DNA of 64,000 bases from contig CATNBA010000001.1 of the NCBI GenBank assembly GCA_950096985.1, positions 1 to 64,000 on the forward strand, given 5' to 3'. This stretch comes from an uncultured Candidatus Melainabacteria bacterium (GTDB lineage Bacteria > Cyanobacteriota > Vampirovibrionia > Gastranaerophilales > Gastranaerophilaceae). The position numbers and the translations under genes are program-made. The notes under the pieces are model-generated. The model saw only the letters and a program-made list of their open reading frames with translations. It searched no databases and was not told the origin of the DNA. Shown in pieces: positions 43,216-53,229 of this stretch. Each line of letters begins with the position of its first letter. Positions within the stretch are counted from its first letter, which is position 1.

Positions 43216-43698
43216 ATGAAAAAATTATTAACAATATTATTACTTATGATACCTTTAACAGGAGTTGCTATGGAAAACAAAATTAAATTTGATGATGAAA
43301 CCTATAATCTTTCGGTAAATACAGAAAACGGTTACAATTACTACCCAAAAGGTGAAAACGCAGACAACTGGCATTCAAAAATAACAATTAAAAAACTTCC
43401 CTCAGGCACAAATCCGGTTGAAGCATCAGCAGAATTTGCACACCTGATTCAATCAGAACACCCTGGCGCATCAGTGCTTGTTTATCCTGACGCTGGAATG
43501 GTCGGATATCTTATGCCTAATAAAGATTTTTACGAATACAACACAGCATATTTTCAAAAAGATAGCGAATTCACATACGGCAGAAGATTTTATAATGCTG
43601 ACGGTGATGCTCGCAAAAAAGCAATCGAATTTGCCGAAAAATACAACAAAAAATATATGGAACTTGTAAACAAAGAAGCGCCAAAATATAAATTGTAA
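43216..43698 (+). CDS. Small exported protein of unknown function
   Basis: This protein has 160 residues and a signal peptide (MKKLLTILLLMIPLTGVAM). The mature part begins ENKIKFDDETYNLSVNTENG and is mixed alpha/beta with many aromatic and charged residues (YYPKGENADNWHSK; FTYGRRFYNA). GAGAGGAA precedes the ATG. I do not recognise a family. A periplasmic location is likely. Confidence 0.65.
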   Translation: MKKLLTILLLMIPLTGVAMENKIKFDDETYNLSVNTENGYNYYPKGENADNWHSKITIKKLPSGTNPVEASAEFAHLIQSEHPGASVLVYPDAGMVGYLMPNKDFYEYNTAYFQKDSEFTYGRRFYNADGDARKKAIEFAEKYNKKYMELVNKEAPKYKL

Positions 43699-43732
43699 AG
43701 ATTAATTAAAATTTTTAAAATACATGTGTTTG

Positions 43733-43741
43733 TGATACAAT
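43733..43741 (+). promoter_or_regulatory. Extended -10 promoter of gyrA
   Basis: TGATACAAT lies 27 bases before the TTG start at 43769, with GGAGG eight bases before the start. Confidence 0.5.
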
Positions 43742-43768
43742 GTAGTAAAGACATTGGAGGATGAAAGA

Positions 43769-46321
43769 TTGAGTAATCAACAAAGCATGTTTAGTGACGG
43801 TAAAATTGTTCCCGTTAATATTAGAGAAGAAATGAAACGTTCATATATCGACTATGCGATGAGTGTTATCGTAGGTCGCGCGTTACCTGATGTTCGTGAC
43901 GGTTTAAAACCCGTACACAGACGTATTTTATACGCAATGAACGAACTCGGTATGACACCTGATAAACCGTTCAAGAAATGTGCACGTATCGTTGGTGAAG
44001 TTCTCGGTAAATACCACCCGCACGGTGACACTGCGGTTTATGAAGCACTTGTTCGTATGGCTCAAGACTTTTCAACACGTTATTTAACTGTTGACGGTCA
44101 CGGTAACTTCGGGTCCGTTGACGGTGACGGAGCTGCTGCAATGCGTTATACAGAGGCAAGAATGCACAAAATTACACAGTCTATGCTTGCTGATATTGAT
44201 TGCGAAACTGTTGAGTTTGAACCAAACTTCGACGGTTCATTGCAAGAACCTTCGGTATTGCCCGTAAGACTTCCGATGCTTTTGTTAAACGGCGTTTCAG
44301 GGATTGCCGTTGGTATGGCAACAAATATTCCGCCTCACAACCTTTGCGAAATCGTTGACGGTACAATCGCTCTTATCGACAATCCTCAAATTACGGTTTC
44401 AGAATTGATGGAATATGTTAAAGGTCCTGACTTCCCGACAGCCGCAACTATTATCGGACTAAGCGATATCAAACAGGCTTATGAAACAGGCAGAGGCTCA
44501 ATAAAAATGCAAGCCGTTGCAAACTTTGAAGAAATTGCAGGCGGTGGCGGACGTCAGGCACGTACTGCTATTGTTGTTACAGAAATCCCTTATCAGGTTA
44601 ATAAAGCTGCTCTTATTGAAAAAATCGCAGAACTTGTAAAAGACCAGAGAATTACAGGTATTTCTGATATCCGCGACGAATCCGACAGAGATGGTATGAG
44701 AATTGTTATCGAGCTTAAACGCGATGCAAAACCTGATGTTGTTAAAAATAACTTGTTCAAATTTACACAACTTTCTACAACCTTCGGCGTGAATAATGTA
44801 GTTCTTTGCGGTAAACAGCCAAGATTACTTAATTTATACGAAGTTTTATCTGAGTTTGTTGAACACAGAGTTGAAATCGTTACTAGACGTACAATCTTCT
44901 TCCTTAAAAAAGCTAAAATCAGAGCACATATTTTAGCCGGTTTAATTATTGCTCTTGGTTCAATTGATGAAGTTATCGAACTTATCAAAAAATCAAAAAC
45001 CACTGATGATGCACGCGTTGGTTTGATGAGCCGTTTCGGTCTTGATATCGACCAATCAAATGCAATTTTAGAAATGCAATTAAGACGTTTGACAGGTTTG
45101 GAACAAGATAAAGTTAAAGCTGAATATGATGAATTATTAAAGAAAATTGCTGAATATGAAGACATTCTTGCCAGCCGTCAGAAAATTCTTGACATCATTA
45201 AAGGTGAACTTTTAGAAGATAAAGAAAAATACGGAGACGACAGAAAAACTCAAATTCTGCCTGAACAGGGTGAAGTTACAATCGAAGATTTGACACCAAA
45301 TACTCCTATGGCAGTATTCATTACGCATCAGGGATATTTAAAACGTATTTCTTTAGACACGTTTGAACGCCAAAACCGTGCAACACGCGGTAAATCAGGT
45401 ATGAAAACAAAAGAAGATGATGATATTCAGCACTTCTTTACTGCAATGATGCATGATAAAGTATTGTTCTTCTCATCTAAAGGAACAGTTTACAGCCTAA
45501 ATGTTTACGACTTCCCTGAAGGCGGACGTCAGGCAAAAGGTTTGCCGATTGTAAACGTACTTCCGATTGAACAGGATGAAAGAATTACGGCAGTTGTTCC
45601 GGTAAGTACATTCTCACACGATTTAAATCTGATTATGCTTACTAAAAAAGGCTACATAAAACGTATTGAACTAGATAACTTCTCAAATATCAGAAGAAAC
45701 GGTATTATCGCAATCGGTTTGGAAGACGGTGACGAATTAAATTGGGTAAAACTTGCAACCGCACGCGATGAAATCATTATCGGTACATCTTGCGGTATGG
45801 CAATCCGCTTCCCGATTGAGGATTTAAGACCGTTAGGACGTTCTGCACGCGGTGTTACTTCAATGAAGCTGAGAACAGGCGACGAACTTGTAGGATGCGA
45901 TATTGTACCGAGAGATTACGATGCCGATCTGCTTGTTGTAACTTCAGACGGTTTTGGCAAACGTACAAAATTATCAGAATTCAGAAGCCAAAATAGAGGC
46001 GGTATAGGTTTGATTGCAACTAAGTTCAAATCATCAGCATCAAGACTTGTTGCCTTAACAATCGTTCAGGATTCTGACGATATTATGATGGTGACTGCAA
46101 ACGGTGTTGTAACAAGACTTAACGCAGGTTCAATCTCACGTCAGGGCAGACCTGCAACAGGGGTTAGAGCACAAAACTTAACAGATAACGACACTGTTGT
46201 TTCAGTAAATAAAATCGTAAATCCGGATGAGGATGAAACTGTTAAAAAAGATGTTGCTGCAATGGAAACAGAAGATACAACAGTTGAACAGACAAGTTTG
46301 TTAGATAATAAAGAAAATTAA
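43769..46321 (+). CDS. gyrA: DNA gyrase subunit A
   Basis: The TTG at 43769 (MSNQQSMF) is preferred because GGAGG sits eight bases upstream, giving 850 residues. The catalytic tyrosine lies in [11 protein letters not shown], after [18 protein letters not shown] and [11 protein letters not shown]. The C-terminal beta-pinwheel follows. The GyrA box region reads [10 protein letters not shown], as in cyanobacterial gyrases, instead of QRRGGRG. It introduces negative supercoils with GyrB, which is not nearby. It ends in a strong terminator. Confidence 0.96.
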   Translation: MSNQQSMFSDGKIVPVNIREEMKRSYIDYAMSVIVGRALPDVRDGLKPVHRRILYAMNELGMTPDKPFKKCARIVGEVLGKYHPHGDTAVYEALVRMAQDFSTRYLTVDGHGNFGSVDGDGAAAMRYTEARMHKITQSMLADIDCETVEFEPNFDGSLQEPSVLPVRLPMLLLNGVSGIAVGMATNIPPHNLCEIVDGTIALIDNPQITVSELMEYVKGPDFPTAATIIGLSDIKQAYETGRGSIKMQAVANFEEIAGGGGRQARTAIVVTEIPYQVNKAALIEKIAELVKDQRITGISDIRDESDRDGMRIVIELKRDAKPDVVKNNLFKFTQLSTTFGVNNVVLCGKQPRLLNLYEVLSEFVEHRVEIVTRRTIFFLKKAKIRAHILAGLIIALGSIDEVIELIKKSKTTDDARVGLMSRFGLDIDQSNAILEMQLRRLTGLEQDKVKAEYDELLKKIAEYEDILASRQKILDIIKGELLEDKEKYGDDRKTQILPEQGEVTIEDLTPNTPMAVFITHQGYLKRISLDTFERQNRATRGKSGMKTKEDDDIQHFFTAMMHDKVLFFSSKGTVYSLNVYDFPEGGRQAKGLPIVNVLPIEQDERITAVVPVSTFSHDLNLIMLTKKGYIKRIELDNFSNIRRNGIIAIGLEDGDELNWVKLATARDEIIIGTSCGMAIRFPIEDLRPLGRSARGVTSMKLRTGDELVGCDIVPRDYDADLLVVTSDGFGKRTKLSEFRSQNRGGIGLIATKFKSSASRLVALTIVQDSDDIMMVTANGVVTRLNAGSISRQGRPATGVRAQNLTDNDTVVSVNKIVNPDEDETVKKDVAAMETEDTTVEQTSLLDNKEN

Positions 46322-46349
46322 AAAACGGCTCAATTGAGCCGTTTTTTTA
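46321..46349 (+). terminator. Intrinsic terminator of gyrA
   Basis: AAAACGGCTCAATTGAGCCGTTTT is a palindrome, with seven T at the end. Confidence 0.9.
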
Positions 46350-46389
46350 TGTAACCTGTTTTAAAACCGTTTTTTCAGAAAATTCACAA

Positions 46390-46797
46390 TCACTCGCCAA
46401 CCCTAAATTCCGCGGATGTCAAAACTTTGTGCGGATTATCTTTTGAGTATATTTTCATTATATAAAATCCCTTTTCATTCAAAACAAGATAATCAGTAAA
46501 ATAATTTACTTCCTCGTCTTTCAGTCTGACATCCTTTGTCCAGACAAGGTTATAGCCAAGCCGTCCGTATGAGTTATCTTTTTTTATTACCTGAATATAA
46601 ATATACCTTGATTGAATTTTCTTTGGCACTAAAACAAGATAATAAATCCTTGCCCCGACAGGAAAAATTACCGAATAATCATACACGTTCTGTTCGCTTA
46701 TCGGATGCCTGTTAAAAAGTATAGCGGGTTTGTCAGGCTTGGTACAACCGGCTGTAACCATAATTATTAACATCAGTATGCATATCAGTTTATTCAT
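46390..46797 (-). CDS. Predicted lipoprotein
   Basis: The start at 46797 gives 135 residues. It has a lipoprotein signal (MNKLICILMLIIMVTAGC) whose lipobox ends TAGC, then a mature domain rich in beta strands (YSVIFPVGARIYYLVLVP; RYIYIQVIKKDN). Its start overlaps the end of the TPR gene by eight bases, so translation is coupled. I do not recognise a family. It is likely to be anchored in the envelope and to work with the exported TPR protein. Confidence 0.75.
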   Translation of the reverse strand: MNKLICILMLIIMVTAGCTKPDKPAILFNRHPISEQNVYDYSVIFPVGARIYYLVLVPKKIQSRYIYIQVIKKDNSYGRLGYNLVWTKDVRLKDEEVNYFTDYLVLNEKGFYIMKIYSKDNPHKVLTSAEFRVGE

Positions 46798-48811
46798 TTT
46801 CCAACTGTTTAACTTTTTCCTGAACTGCTTTTCCTGTAGCCTCATCACTATTGTGAACAAGGAAAATTTTATAATTGTTCAACGCTTCTTTAGTATTTCC
46901 ATCCTGTTCATATGCAAGTCCAAGAGCATAATAAGCATATCCGTAATTCGGATTTAATGAAATTACTCGGTGAAAACATTCTTTTGCCTTATTGTTATTT
47001 TTGTCACTTGCATATACAAGTCCGAGATTAAACCATCCGTCTGAATAATTCGGATTTACAACAATAGACTTTTTGTAGAAATTTATTGCATTTTTGCTAT
47101 CATTCTTAATTTTATAAATATTGCCGAGTTTCAACAATGTAACTTCATCAGCAGGATTAAGTTTGAGTGCATCTTGATAGTTCTTTACCGAAAGATCATA
47201 ATTTTTATTTTTGTAATTTTCATCACCTGTTAAAATAAGGTCTTTATTTGCTCTAGCATCATCTTCTGCACTATCCATAGTTAAGAAGACTTCTGTAATA
47301 CCTGTTGAAGTATCAGAAATTTTTACTTCAGCCTTACTTGTATCAGAAATAAATTCAGCAAATTCCTGACTGTACTCTGCTCTGTCAGGTGACATAGCTA
47401 TAGCTTTTTCAAACATTTCTGTTGCTTTATCATTTACATCACATGCTCTATATGCCTGTGCAAGTCCAAAATATGCATAACTCTCGGATGTATTACGTTC
47501 AATTGCTTTTTCAAACATTTCTGTTGCAAGTGAATAGTTATGTGACTTCAAGTATTCATCACCCTGAGCAATATATGCTGATGTTAAGTTTGCCTGCAAT
47601 GCATCATTATCTTTAACTTTTAATAATTCATTATACATCGCAATCGCATCATTATAACGATTTAATGAATGCAAAATTACTGCTTTGTTATATTTAACAT
47701 CATAGTTGTCAGGATTTGAAGCAAGAACTTCATCATAATATTTAATCGCATTGGCATAATCTTTATTTAAATGATAACATTCTGCCAAATCTTTAACAAT
47801 TTCTAAGTTTCTTGTATCTTTTTGAAGTTTTAAAGCGTTTTCATAATTTACAATTGCATCATCGGTTTTAAGCAATCGTTTATATACAATAGCAATATTC
47901 TGATAGGCTCTTGCATCTTGCGGATAGTTTTCAATATAAATTTTGTAATTTTCAATAGCTGCCTCTTCTTTATCCATTTCAGCAAGCAAATTACCATAAT
48001 CAAAACGCAATGAATGTAATGAGGGCTGCTGTCTGAATACCACATCATATTGAGATAAAGCAAGCTTATTTTTACCCAGTTCCTGATATGAAAGTGCAAG
48101 ATTTATATGTGCAGACGAATTATCAGGATCTGCATCAACTGCTTTTTCTAAGAACTCTGCCGCTTTTTCATAATTTTTAACTTCAAAAAGAGCTAACCCG
48201 TATTTTGAAAAATCTTTAAATGCAGAGGGATTTTTAGCATAAATATTTGCATATTCATTCACTGCTGATTGGTAGTTTCCATCGCTCAAATATGATGCGG
48301 CTAAATTTTCACGAGCCTCACGATGCTGCGAATAGGTAGACAAAAATTTGTTGTAATTACCTATTGCAGATTTATAGTCTCCCAATTGATACTGAGCATT
48401 ACCGATATTTAAATAGTTATATAAATACTCCGGACACATTTCCATAACTTTATTATATGCAGAAAGTGCTTCTTTATATTTACCTTGATTTTCATAAATA
48501 CTTCCCACACTAATATAAATATATCCGTCTGTTGGTTTAAGTTCTGCAACTTTTTGATAAGCATTTAATGCCTTATCATATTCACCCATTTCAGAATATA
48601 CACCTGCAAGCTTTGTATAAATCATCACATCATCAGGAGAGATCGCAAGTGCTTCAGTCAATTTTTCAATAGCAGTTTTATAATCCTCTTTATACTCAGC
48701 CGAACAAGCCTGCTGATATAAAGAATTAGCCTGCGGTGTCATTGCCTGAACATTAGCACCTGATAAGATTACTGATAATAAAGTGGAAACTAAAATCTTC
48801 TTATTAATCAA
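46790..48811 (-). CDS. Exported TPR-repeat protein (673 residues)
   Basis: A signal peptide of about 23 residues (MINKKILVSTLLSVILSGANV) precedes about 17 TPR motifs with consensus such as AYQKVAELKPTDGYIYISVG, arranged in two arrays. A linker at about residue 500-520 (VKISDTSTGITEVFLTMDS) separates the last three to four repeats. It probably acts in the periplasm as a scaffold. It is coupled to the downstream lipoprotein gene. Confidence 0.88.
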   Translation of the reverse strand: MINKKILVSTLLSVILSGANVQAMTPQANSLYQQACSAEYKEDYKTAIEKLTEALAISPDDVMIYTKLAGVYSEMGEYDKALNAYQKVAELKPTDGYIYISVGSIYENQGKYKEALSAYNKVMEMCPEYLYNYLNIGNAQYQLGDYKSAIGNYNKFLSTYSQHREARENLAASYLSDGNYQSAVNEYANIYAKNPSAFKDFSKYGLALFEVKNYEKAAEFLEKAVDADPDNSSAHINLALSYQELGKNKLALSQYDVVFRQQPSLHSLRFDYGNLLAEMDKEEAAIENYKIYIENYPQDARAYQNIAIVYKRLLKTDDAIVNYENALKLQKDTRNLEIVKDLAECYHLNKDYANAIKYYDEVLASNPDNYDVKYNKAVILHSLNRYNDAIAMYNELLKVKDNDALQANLTSAYIAQGDEYLKSHNYSLATEMFEKAIERNTSESYAYFGLAQAYRACDVNDKATEMFEKAIAMSPDRAEYSQEFAEFISDTSKAEVKISDTSTGITEVFLTMDSAEDDARANKDLILTGDENYKNKNYDLSVKNYQDALKLNPADEVTLLKLGNIYKIKNDSKNAINFYKKSIVVNPNYSDGWFNLGLVYASDKNNNKAKECFHRVISLNPNYGYAYYALGLAYEQDGNTKEALNNYKIFLVHNSDEATGKAVQEKVKQLENE

Positions 48812-49032
48812 AACAACTCTCCTAACCTTTATGATAATGACATTATATCAGAAAAACTAATTTTGCGCAAAGCCAACCGGGCAATTGAAAAATATAAACT
48901 TAGTATTTAATATTTAGATATCGTTTCTGCACAAAACATCTTTACAAAAATTTACATCTCATTTGTAAGACTATGAGCAAATTTTGATATGATTAAGTTT
49001 TGATACCACTAGAAAAATTTAGCCAAATTTGT

Positions 49033-49038
49033 TATAAT
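49033..49038 (+). promoter_or_regulatory. -10 box for the 51-residue gene
   Basis: A perfect TATAAT lies 45 bases before the ATG at 49083. No convincing -35 is seen. The remaining gap (48812-49030) has no gene that I can see. Confidence 0.4.
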
Positions 49039-49082
49039 GCAAAAACGATATATGTGTCACTAATGGAAAAAGGAGAATGTCT

Positions 49083-49238
49083 ATGTTAACTACTGAATTA
49101 ACAAAAGAAAAAATGACAAAATCCAAATTCAATGATGAATTTGAAAATTATTTAAAAAATCAATGTTTGAAAACAACATTTAATGGAATAGAACTTGAAA
49201 CGTTCTCCTGGTATAAAAAAGTTTTAGGACTTATATAA
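49083..49238 (+). CDS. Small 51-residue protein
   Basis: The ATG at 49083 is preceded by AAAGGAG seven bases upstream and by TATAAT, and the frame is closed by a strong terminator. It is therefore probably expressed although short. The protein is charged and helical, beginning MLTTELTKEKMTKSK and ending FSWYKKVLGLI. I do not recognise a family. Confidence 0.6.
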   Translation: MLTTELTKEKMTKSKFNDEFENYLKNQCLKTTFNGIELETFSWYKKVLGLI

Positions 49239-49246
49239 AATAATTA

Positions 49247-49284
49247 TAAAAATAACCGCCTGTCATCGAAAGGCGGTTATTTTA
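49247..49284. terminator. Intrinsic terminator, 51-residue gene and TPR gene
   Basis: AATAACCGCCT pairs with AGGCGGTTATT, with T-rich flanks. It sits between convergent genes. Confidence 0.85.
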
Positions 49285-49286
49285 TT

Positions 49287-51041
49287 TTATGATAATGCTC
49301 TTATCATTTCCTGAGCCTCTTCACACTCAGGGAATGTATCTACAATTTTATCAAGAGTTTCAAGTGCTTCATCCTGCTTACCAAGTTTCTCGTAACATTT
49401 TGCAGAACAAAGCAAAAGATTTACATTCAGCGGATATGCCTCAAGAAGATGTTTAAAAATACCATTCGCCTGTTCATATTCGCCAAGCTCATAATAACAC
49501 ATTCCAAGCATATGTTCTGTATCAAAAGCTTTTTCAAGCTCATAAGACTTAATGTAATACATTTTTGCATCTTCATATTCTTTCTTAAGATACTTAATTT
49601 TGCCGGCAATAAAATACATAAATCCGTCATTTGAGACTTTGCTCAAAACTTCTTCAATCATTTTATAAGCTTTATCCAAATCACCCAAAAGCATTTTATT
49701 TAAAGCACAAAAACCGACAGCCTCATAATTATCAAAAGAAATAGCAAGTGCTTTTTCGTAATATTCATCAGCCTTTTTAAAATCCGTAGTCGCATGAAGA
49801 AAGTTTGCATATTCAAAAAGTACTTCAAAATCATTTGCATCTGCTTTCAATGCTTTTTGAAACTCATCTTCTGCATAATCAAATAGTCGTTTGCTTAAAT
49901 AAAGCACGCCTAAATCCTTATGAGCAGGTGCAAATTCAGGATTAAGCTCAACAACTTTTTTCAATATTTTTTCAGCTTTGTCGCCGTCATTTGTTTTTAC
50001 ACAAATATGAGCAAATTCATAATAAATTTCATATGAAACATTGCCTTGAACTATAATTTTTTCATAAAGTTCTTTTGCGTTAAGAAACTTACCAACTTTA
50101 ATATAAATATTTGCCAATTTTCTTGACATAGAAACTGACTTGGGGTTTAAAAGCACAAGGTGCGCAAGAATTGCAATAGCACTTGCATATTCACCAACCG
50201 CATCATAACAGCAGGCAAGGTTGTATTGAAAATTAGGTTTTTCGGGATGATGCGCAGCAAGTGTTTTATAATGATTAATTGCATCCTGCATTCTGTTTGA
50301 TTTAACTTCAGAAAGCGCTAAAGCGACAAGATAGTTATCCTGCGGGTCTATAACGTAAGCTTTTTTGAAAAAATCACAAGCCTTTTCATGTTTGTTTTGC
50401 ATTTGCAAAATTGAAGCAATATTGAAATATGTTATAGCATTATTCGGATTAAATTCGCTTGCTTTAAGAAAGTTTTCATAACCTTTATCTAAATTACCCG
50501 TAGAAACATAACAAGTTCCAAGGTTATTATAAAGTTGTGAATGTTCAGGGTTAAGTTCAAGAGCTTTTTCTAAAAATTCCAAAGCTTTTGCAAAATCTTT
50601 TAACGCCATACAGGCAGTTCCTGCAATATAATATAATGTATAGTCATCAGTAACATAATCTAAAGCTCTCTGTACAGTTTCAACCGCTTTTTGCGGCTCA
50701 TTATTTTTCACGTATACAACAGCAAGATTTTTATACGCATCACAATACTCGCTGCGCATTCTCAAAACTTCCTCATAAGCTGCAATTGCATGAATGTAAT
50801 CATCCTGATTATCATAGCAATTTGCAAGATAAAACCAGCTTGCAGCATCGTCGTTATACTTAACGACTGTTTCAAAAACCGCTTGTCCGTCTTTAAATTC
50901 ACCGAGGTTTATATGACAAAGACCTAATAACTTCAAAGCCTCAACGTCTTTTTCGTTACCGTGAATAACTTTCAATAACTCTTCTTTTGCCTGTTTAAAA
51001 TCTTTATTATTTATAAGCTCATTAATCTTTTCCATATTCAA
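49287..51041 (-). CDS. Cytoplasmic TPR-repeat protein (584 residues)
   Basis: About 16 tandem TPR units run through the whole chain (for example AIAAYEEVLRMRSEYCDAYK and ALEFLEKALELNPEHSQLYN). There is no signal peptide, unlike the TPR protein at 46790. It is a soluble protein-interaction scaffold. It is divergent from the 51155 gene. No enzymatic domain is visible. Confidence 0.88.
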   Translation of the reverse strand: MNMEKINELINNKDFKQAKEELLKVIHGNEKDVEALKLLGLCHINLGEFKDGQAVFETVVKYNDDAASWFYLANCYDNQDDYIHAIAAYEEVLRMRSEYCDAYKNLAVVYVKNNEPQKAVETVQRALDYVTDDYTLYYIAGTACMALKDFAKALEFLEKALELNPEHSQLYNNLGTCYVSTGNLDKGYENFLKASEFNPNNAITYFNIASILQMQNKHEKACDFFKKAYVIDPQDNYLVALALSEVKSNRMQDAINHYKTLAAHHPEKPNFQYNLACCYDAVGEYASAIAILAHLVLLNPKSVSMSRKLANIYIKVGKFLNAKELYEKIIVQGNVSYEIYYEFAHICVKTNDGDKAEKILKKVVELNPEFAPAHKDLGVLYLSKRLFDYAEDEFQKALKADANDFEVLFEYANFLHATTDFKKADEYYEKALAISFDNYEAVGFCALNKMLLGDLDKAYKMIEEVLSKVSNDGFMYFIAGKIKYLKKEYEDAKMYYIKSYELEKAFDTEHMLGMCYYELGEYEQANGIFKHLLEAYPLNVNLLLCSAKCYEKLGKQDEALETLDKIVDTFPECEEAQEMIRALS

Positions 51042-51076
51042 ATTATATCACATACTTTACAGATTTCAAACACACG

Positions 51077-51085
51077 TGATATAAT
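51077..51085 (+). promoter_or_regulatory. Extended -10 promoter of the 51155 gene
   Basis: TGATATAAT, the same nine bases as at 4323 and 9917, lies 69 bases before the ATG. AGAAAGGA is the ribosome site. Confidence 0.5.
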
Positions 51086-51154
51086 ATTATATGCCTTTTG
51101 AAATTCTGTAAATTGTGTCCTTAGAATTGGGAAACCAATCAGAAAGGACAACAA

Positions 51155-51841
51155 ATGGGAAAAACTTCTAAGCCGTCTTTTTCAGGCGGGACAATTAAAG
51201 TAAACGGGCAGACAAAAGCCCAGACCTATAGAAAAAAGAATAATGTAATTTCCAATTACAATATGTCTGAAGCAGAAAAACGAGCATATGATTATGCTCA
51301 AAACTCTTTTGCGGATGCTTTGCCGTCTGTTAATGTTTTTGATGAAAATACTCAAAAAAATCTGCAATCACAATTAGCAGCGTATGCTCTTGATGGACAA
51401 AAAATGGTTAACAGCATTTATACACCAATGCTTAATAACCTTAAATCAGACATTGCATCACGTTTTGGCAACTTTGACAATTCTGTATTTATGGACAATT
51501 TAAACTCCATAGAAGCAAATCGTGCAGATGCAATCAACAATCTTGCTCAAGATATAACAGCAAAACGTTCAGAGCTTATAAACAATGAATTATCACAAAG
51601 GTATTCATATTTAAACTTCCTTCAGGATATTCAAAACCAAACAAACTCAAATATAATGAATTTTATTAACAATTCACAAGCAAACAGTAATGCCGGCAAC
51701 AACTACAATGCCCAGGCAGCAAAAAGTAACTCGCTTGGATTAGGCAGTTATGCAAATCTTGCATCAGGCTTGCTTGGTTCAATGGGCTCTTACGGTCCGG
51801 CAGCATCAGCAGCTTTACAGATTGCAAAAAATTACTTATAG
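51155..51841 (+). CDS. Unrecognised Asn/Ser/Ala-rich protein
   Basis: This protein has 228 residues and starts MGKTSKPSFSGGTIKVNG. The middle is helical (SEAEKRAYDYAQNSF; ANRADAINNLAQDITAKRSEL), rich in Asn and Gln. The C-terminus is a Gly/Ser/Ala-rich, mildly hydrophobic tail (LGLGSYANLASGLLGSMG). The composition resembles phage structural or ejection proteins, but no motif proves this. No phage genes are near. Its function is unknown. Confidence 0.6.
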   Translation: MGKTSKPSFSGGTIKVNGQTKAQTYRKKNNVISNYNMSEAEKRAYDYAQNSFADALPSVNVFDENTQKNLQSQLAAYALDGQKMVNSIYTPMLNNLKSDIASRFGNFDNSVFMDNLNSIEANRADAINNLAQDITAKRSELINNELSQRYSYLNFLQDIQNQTNSNIMNFINNSQANSNAGNNYNAQAAKSNSLGLGSYANLASGLLGSMGSYGPAASAALQIAKNYL

Positions 51842-51850
51842 AATAAATGA

Positions 51851-51878
51851 AAAAACGGACTTCTAAAAGTCCGTTTTT
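51851..51878 (+). terminator. Intrinsic terminator before mnmE
   Basis: AAAAACGGACTT pairs with AAGTCCGTTTTT. Because it precedes the mnmE promoter, the mnmE start at 51847 offered by the longest frame is not credible. Confidence 0.85.
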
Positions 51879-51888
51879 GATATATAAT
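51878..51888 (+). promoter_or_regulatory. -10 box of mnmE placed 6 bases before the start codon
   Basis: TGATATATAAT ends six bases before the ATG at 51895, so transcription should begin at or next to the start codon: a leaderless mRNA. No ribosome site exists. Confidence 0.6.
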
Positions 51889-51894
51889 ACTCCT

Positions 51895-53229
51895 ATGAAC
51901 ATTATTCAGGAATTTGACACAATAACAGCAATTGCTACTCCAATAGGCACCGGCGGTGTTGGAGTTATACGTATTTCAGGCGATAAGAGTTTTGAAATTA
52001 TTGATAAAATTTATTCAAAACATAATCTTGCAGCAGGAAAAATTTCTCACGGCTGGATTATGGACAATGGCAGAAAAATTGACGAAGTAATAATATTGCC
52101 ATTTAAAAACCCTAACAGCTTTACAGGTGAAGACGTTATAGAAATTCACTGCCACGGCGGTGTTAATGTTGTGCGCAATATACTTGAAATTGTACTAAAA
52201 AACGGGGCGAGAATGGCTGAACGAGGAGAGTTTACAAAACGCGCATTTCTAAATAAAAAACTTGACCTTTCCCAGGCAGAAGCCGTTGCGGATTTAATCC
52301 ATGCTAAAACAAAAGATTTTGCAAAACATTCGGCAAAAAATCTATCGGGCGTTTTAGGACAGAAAATTAAAGAAATAAGAGATGATATTTTTAATGTACT
52401 TTCTAAAATCATTGCAGGGATTGATTTTCCCGAAGACGTTGCTGAACCTGAATATGAATATTTAATTTCAGAATTTGAAAAAGTAATTTCAAAAATCGAC
52501 AGTATTTTATCTTCAGCAAACTCCTCTAATGTTATGCGTCAGGGTATTAAAATAGCAATTGTGGGTAAGCCGAATGTAGGTAAATCATCATTGTTTAATA
52601 CTTTGCTAAACGTCGAACGTGCAATCGTAACAGATATTGCGGGTACAACAAGAGATGTTTTGACTGAAACTCTTGATTGGGATGTTGCAATTACGTTAAT
52701 TGACACGGCAGGAATTCGTGACGGTGAAGAAGTCGGAAAAGTTGAAGAAATAGGTATTGAATTTTCAAAACAATCTGCGGATGAAGCTGATTTAGTTTTA
52801 TTTTTATATGATGCATCTAAAGGTATGAACGACGATGACAACGCAATTTTAGAATTTATCAAAGATAAAAAACACATAATTATTGCTAACAAAGCTGATT
52901 TAACCAAAATTCGCGACAGCGATAAATTATATTTATCAACCGTTACAAAAGAAGGACTTGAAGAACTTAAAAACAAAATAAAACAAACATCATATAATTT
53001 TTCACTTGAAGACACTGAATTTGTAACCAATAATCGTCAGCAGGACTGTCTTGCAAAGTGCCGTGAAAGTCTTTCTAATGCATTGGACGGAGCAAAAATT
53101 TATCAACTTCAAGACTTAATATCCATTGATTTAAAATCAGCACTTCTTTATCTTGATGAGATTACCGGTGAAGTAATTACGGATGATATTTTAAACAACA
53201 TTTTCGATCATTTTTGTATCGGCAAATAA
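51895..53229 (+). CDS. mnmE: tRNA modification GTPase MnmE
   Basis: The start at 51895 gives 444 residues. The N-terminal folate-binding domain has IATPIGTGGVGVIRISG. The G domain has GKPNVGKSSLFNTLL, DIAGTTRDV, DTAGIRDG and NKAD. The C-terminal FCIGK contains the family cysteine. With MnmG it forms the 5-carboxymethylaminomethyl modification of U34 in tRNA. The length is normal. It is apparently translated from a leaderless transcript. Confidence 0.96.
   Translation: MNIIQEFDTITAIATPIGTGGVGVIRISGDKSFEIIDKIYSKHNLAAGKISHGWIMDNGRKIDEVIILPFKNPNSFTGEDVIEIHCHGGVNVVRNILEIVLKNGARMAERGEFTKRAFLNKKLDLSQAEAVADLIHAKTKDFAKHSAKNLSGVLGQKIKEIRDDIFNVLSKIIAGIDFPEDVAEPEYEYLISEFEKVISKIDSILSSANSSNVMRQGIKIAIVGKPNVGKSSLFNTLLNVERAIVTDIAGTTRDVLTETLDWDVAITLIDTAGIRDGEEVGKVEEIGIEFSKQSADEADLVLFLYDASKGMNDDDNAILEFIKDKKHIIIANKADLTKIRDSDKLYLSTVTKEGLEELKNKIKQTSYNFSLEDTEFVTNNRQQDCLAKCRESLSNALDGAKIYQLQDLISIDLKSALLYLDEITGEVITDDILNNIFDHFCIGK

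Noticed and set aside
51847-51894. Longer N-terminus for MnmE
   Set aside because: It would include a terminator hairpin and the -10 box. The family starts with the sequence at 51895.
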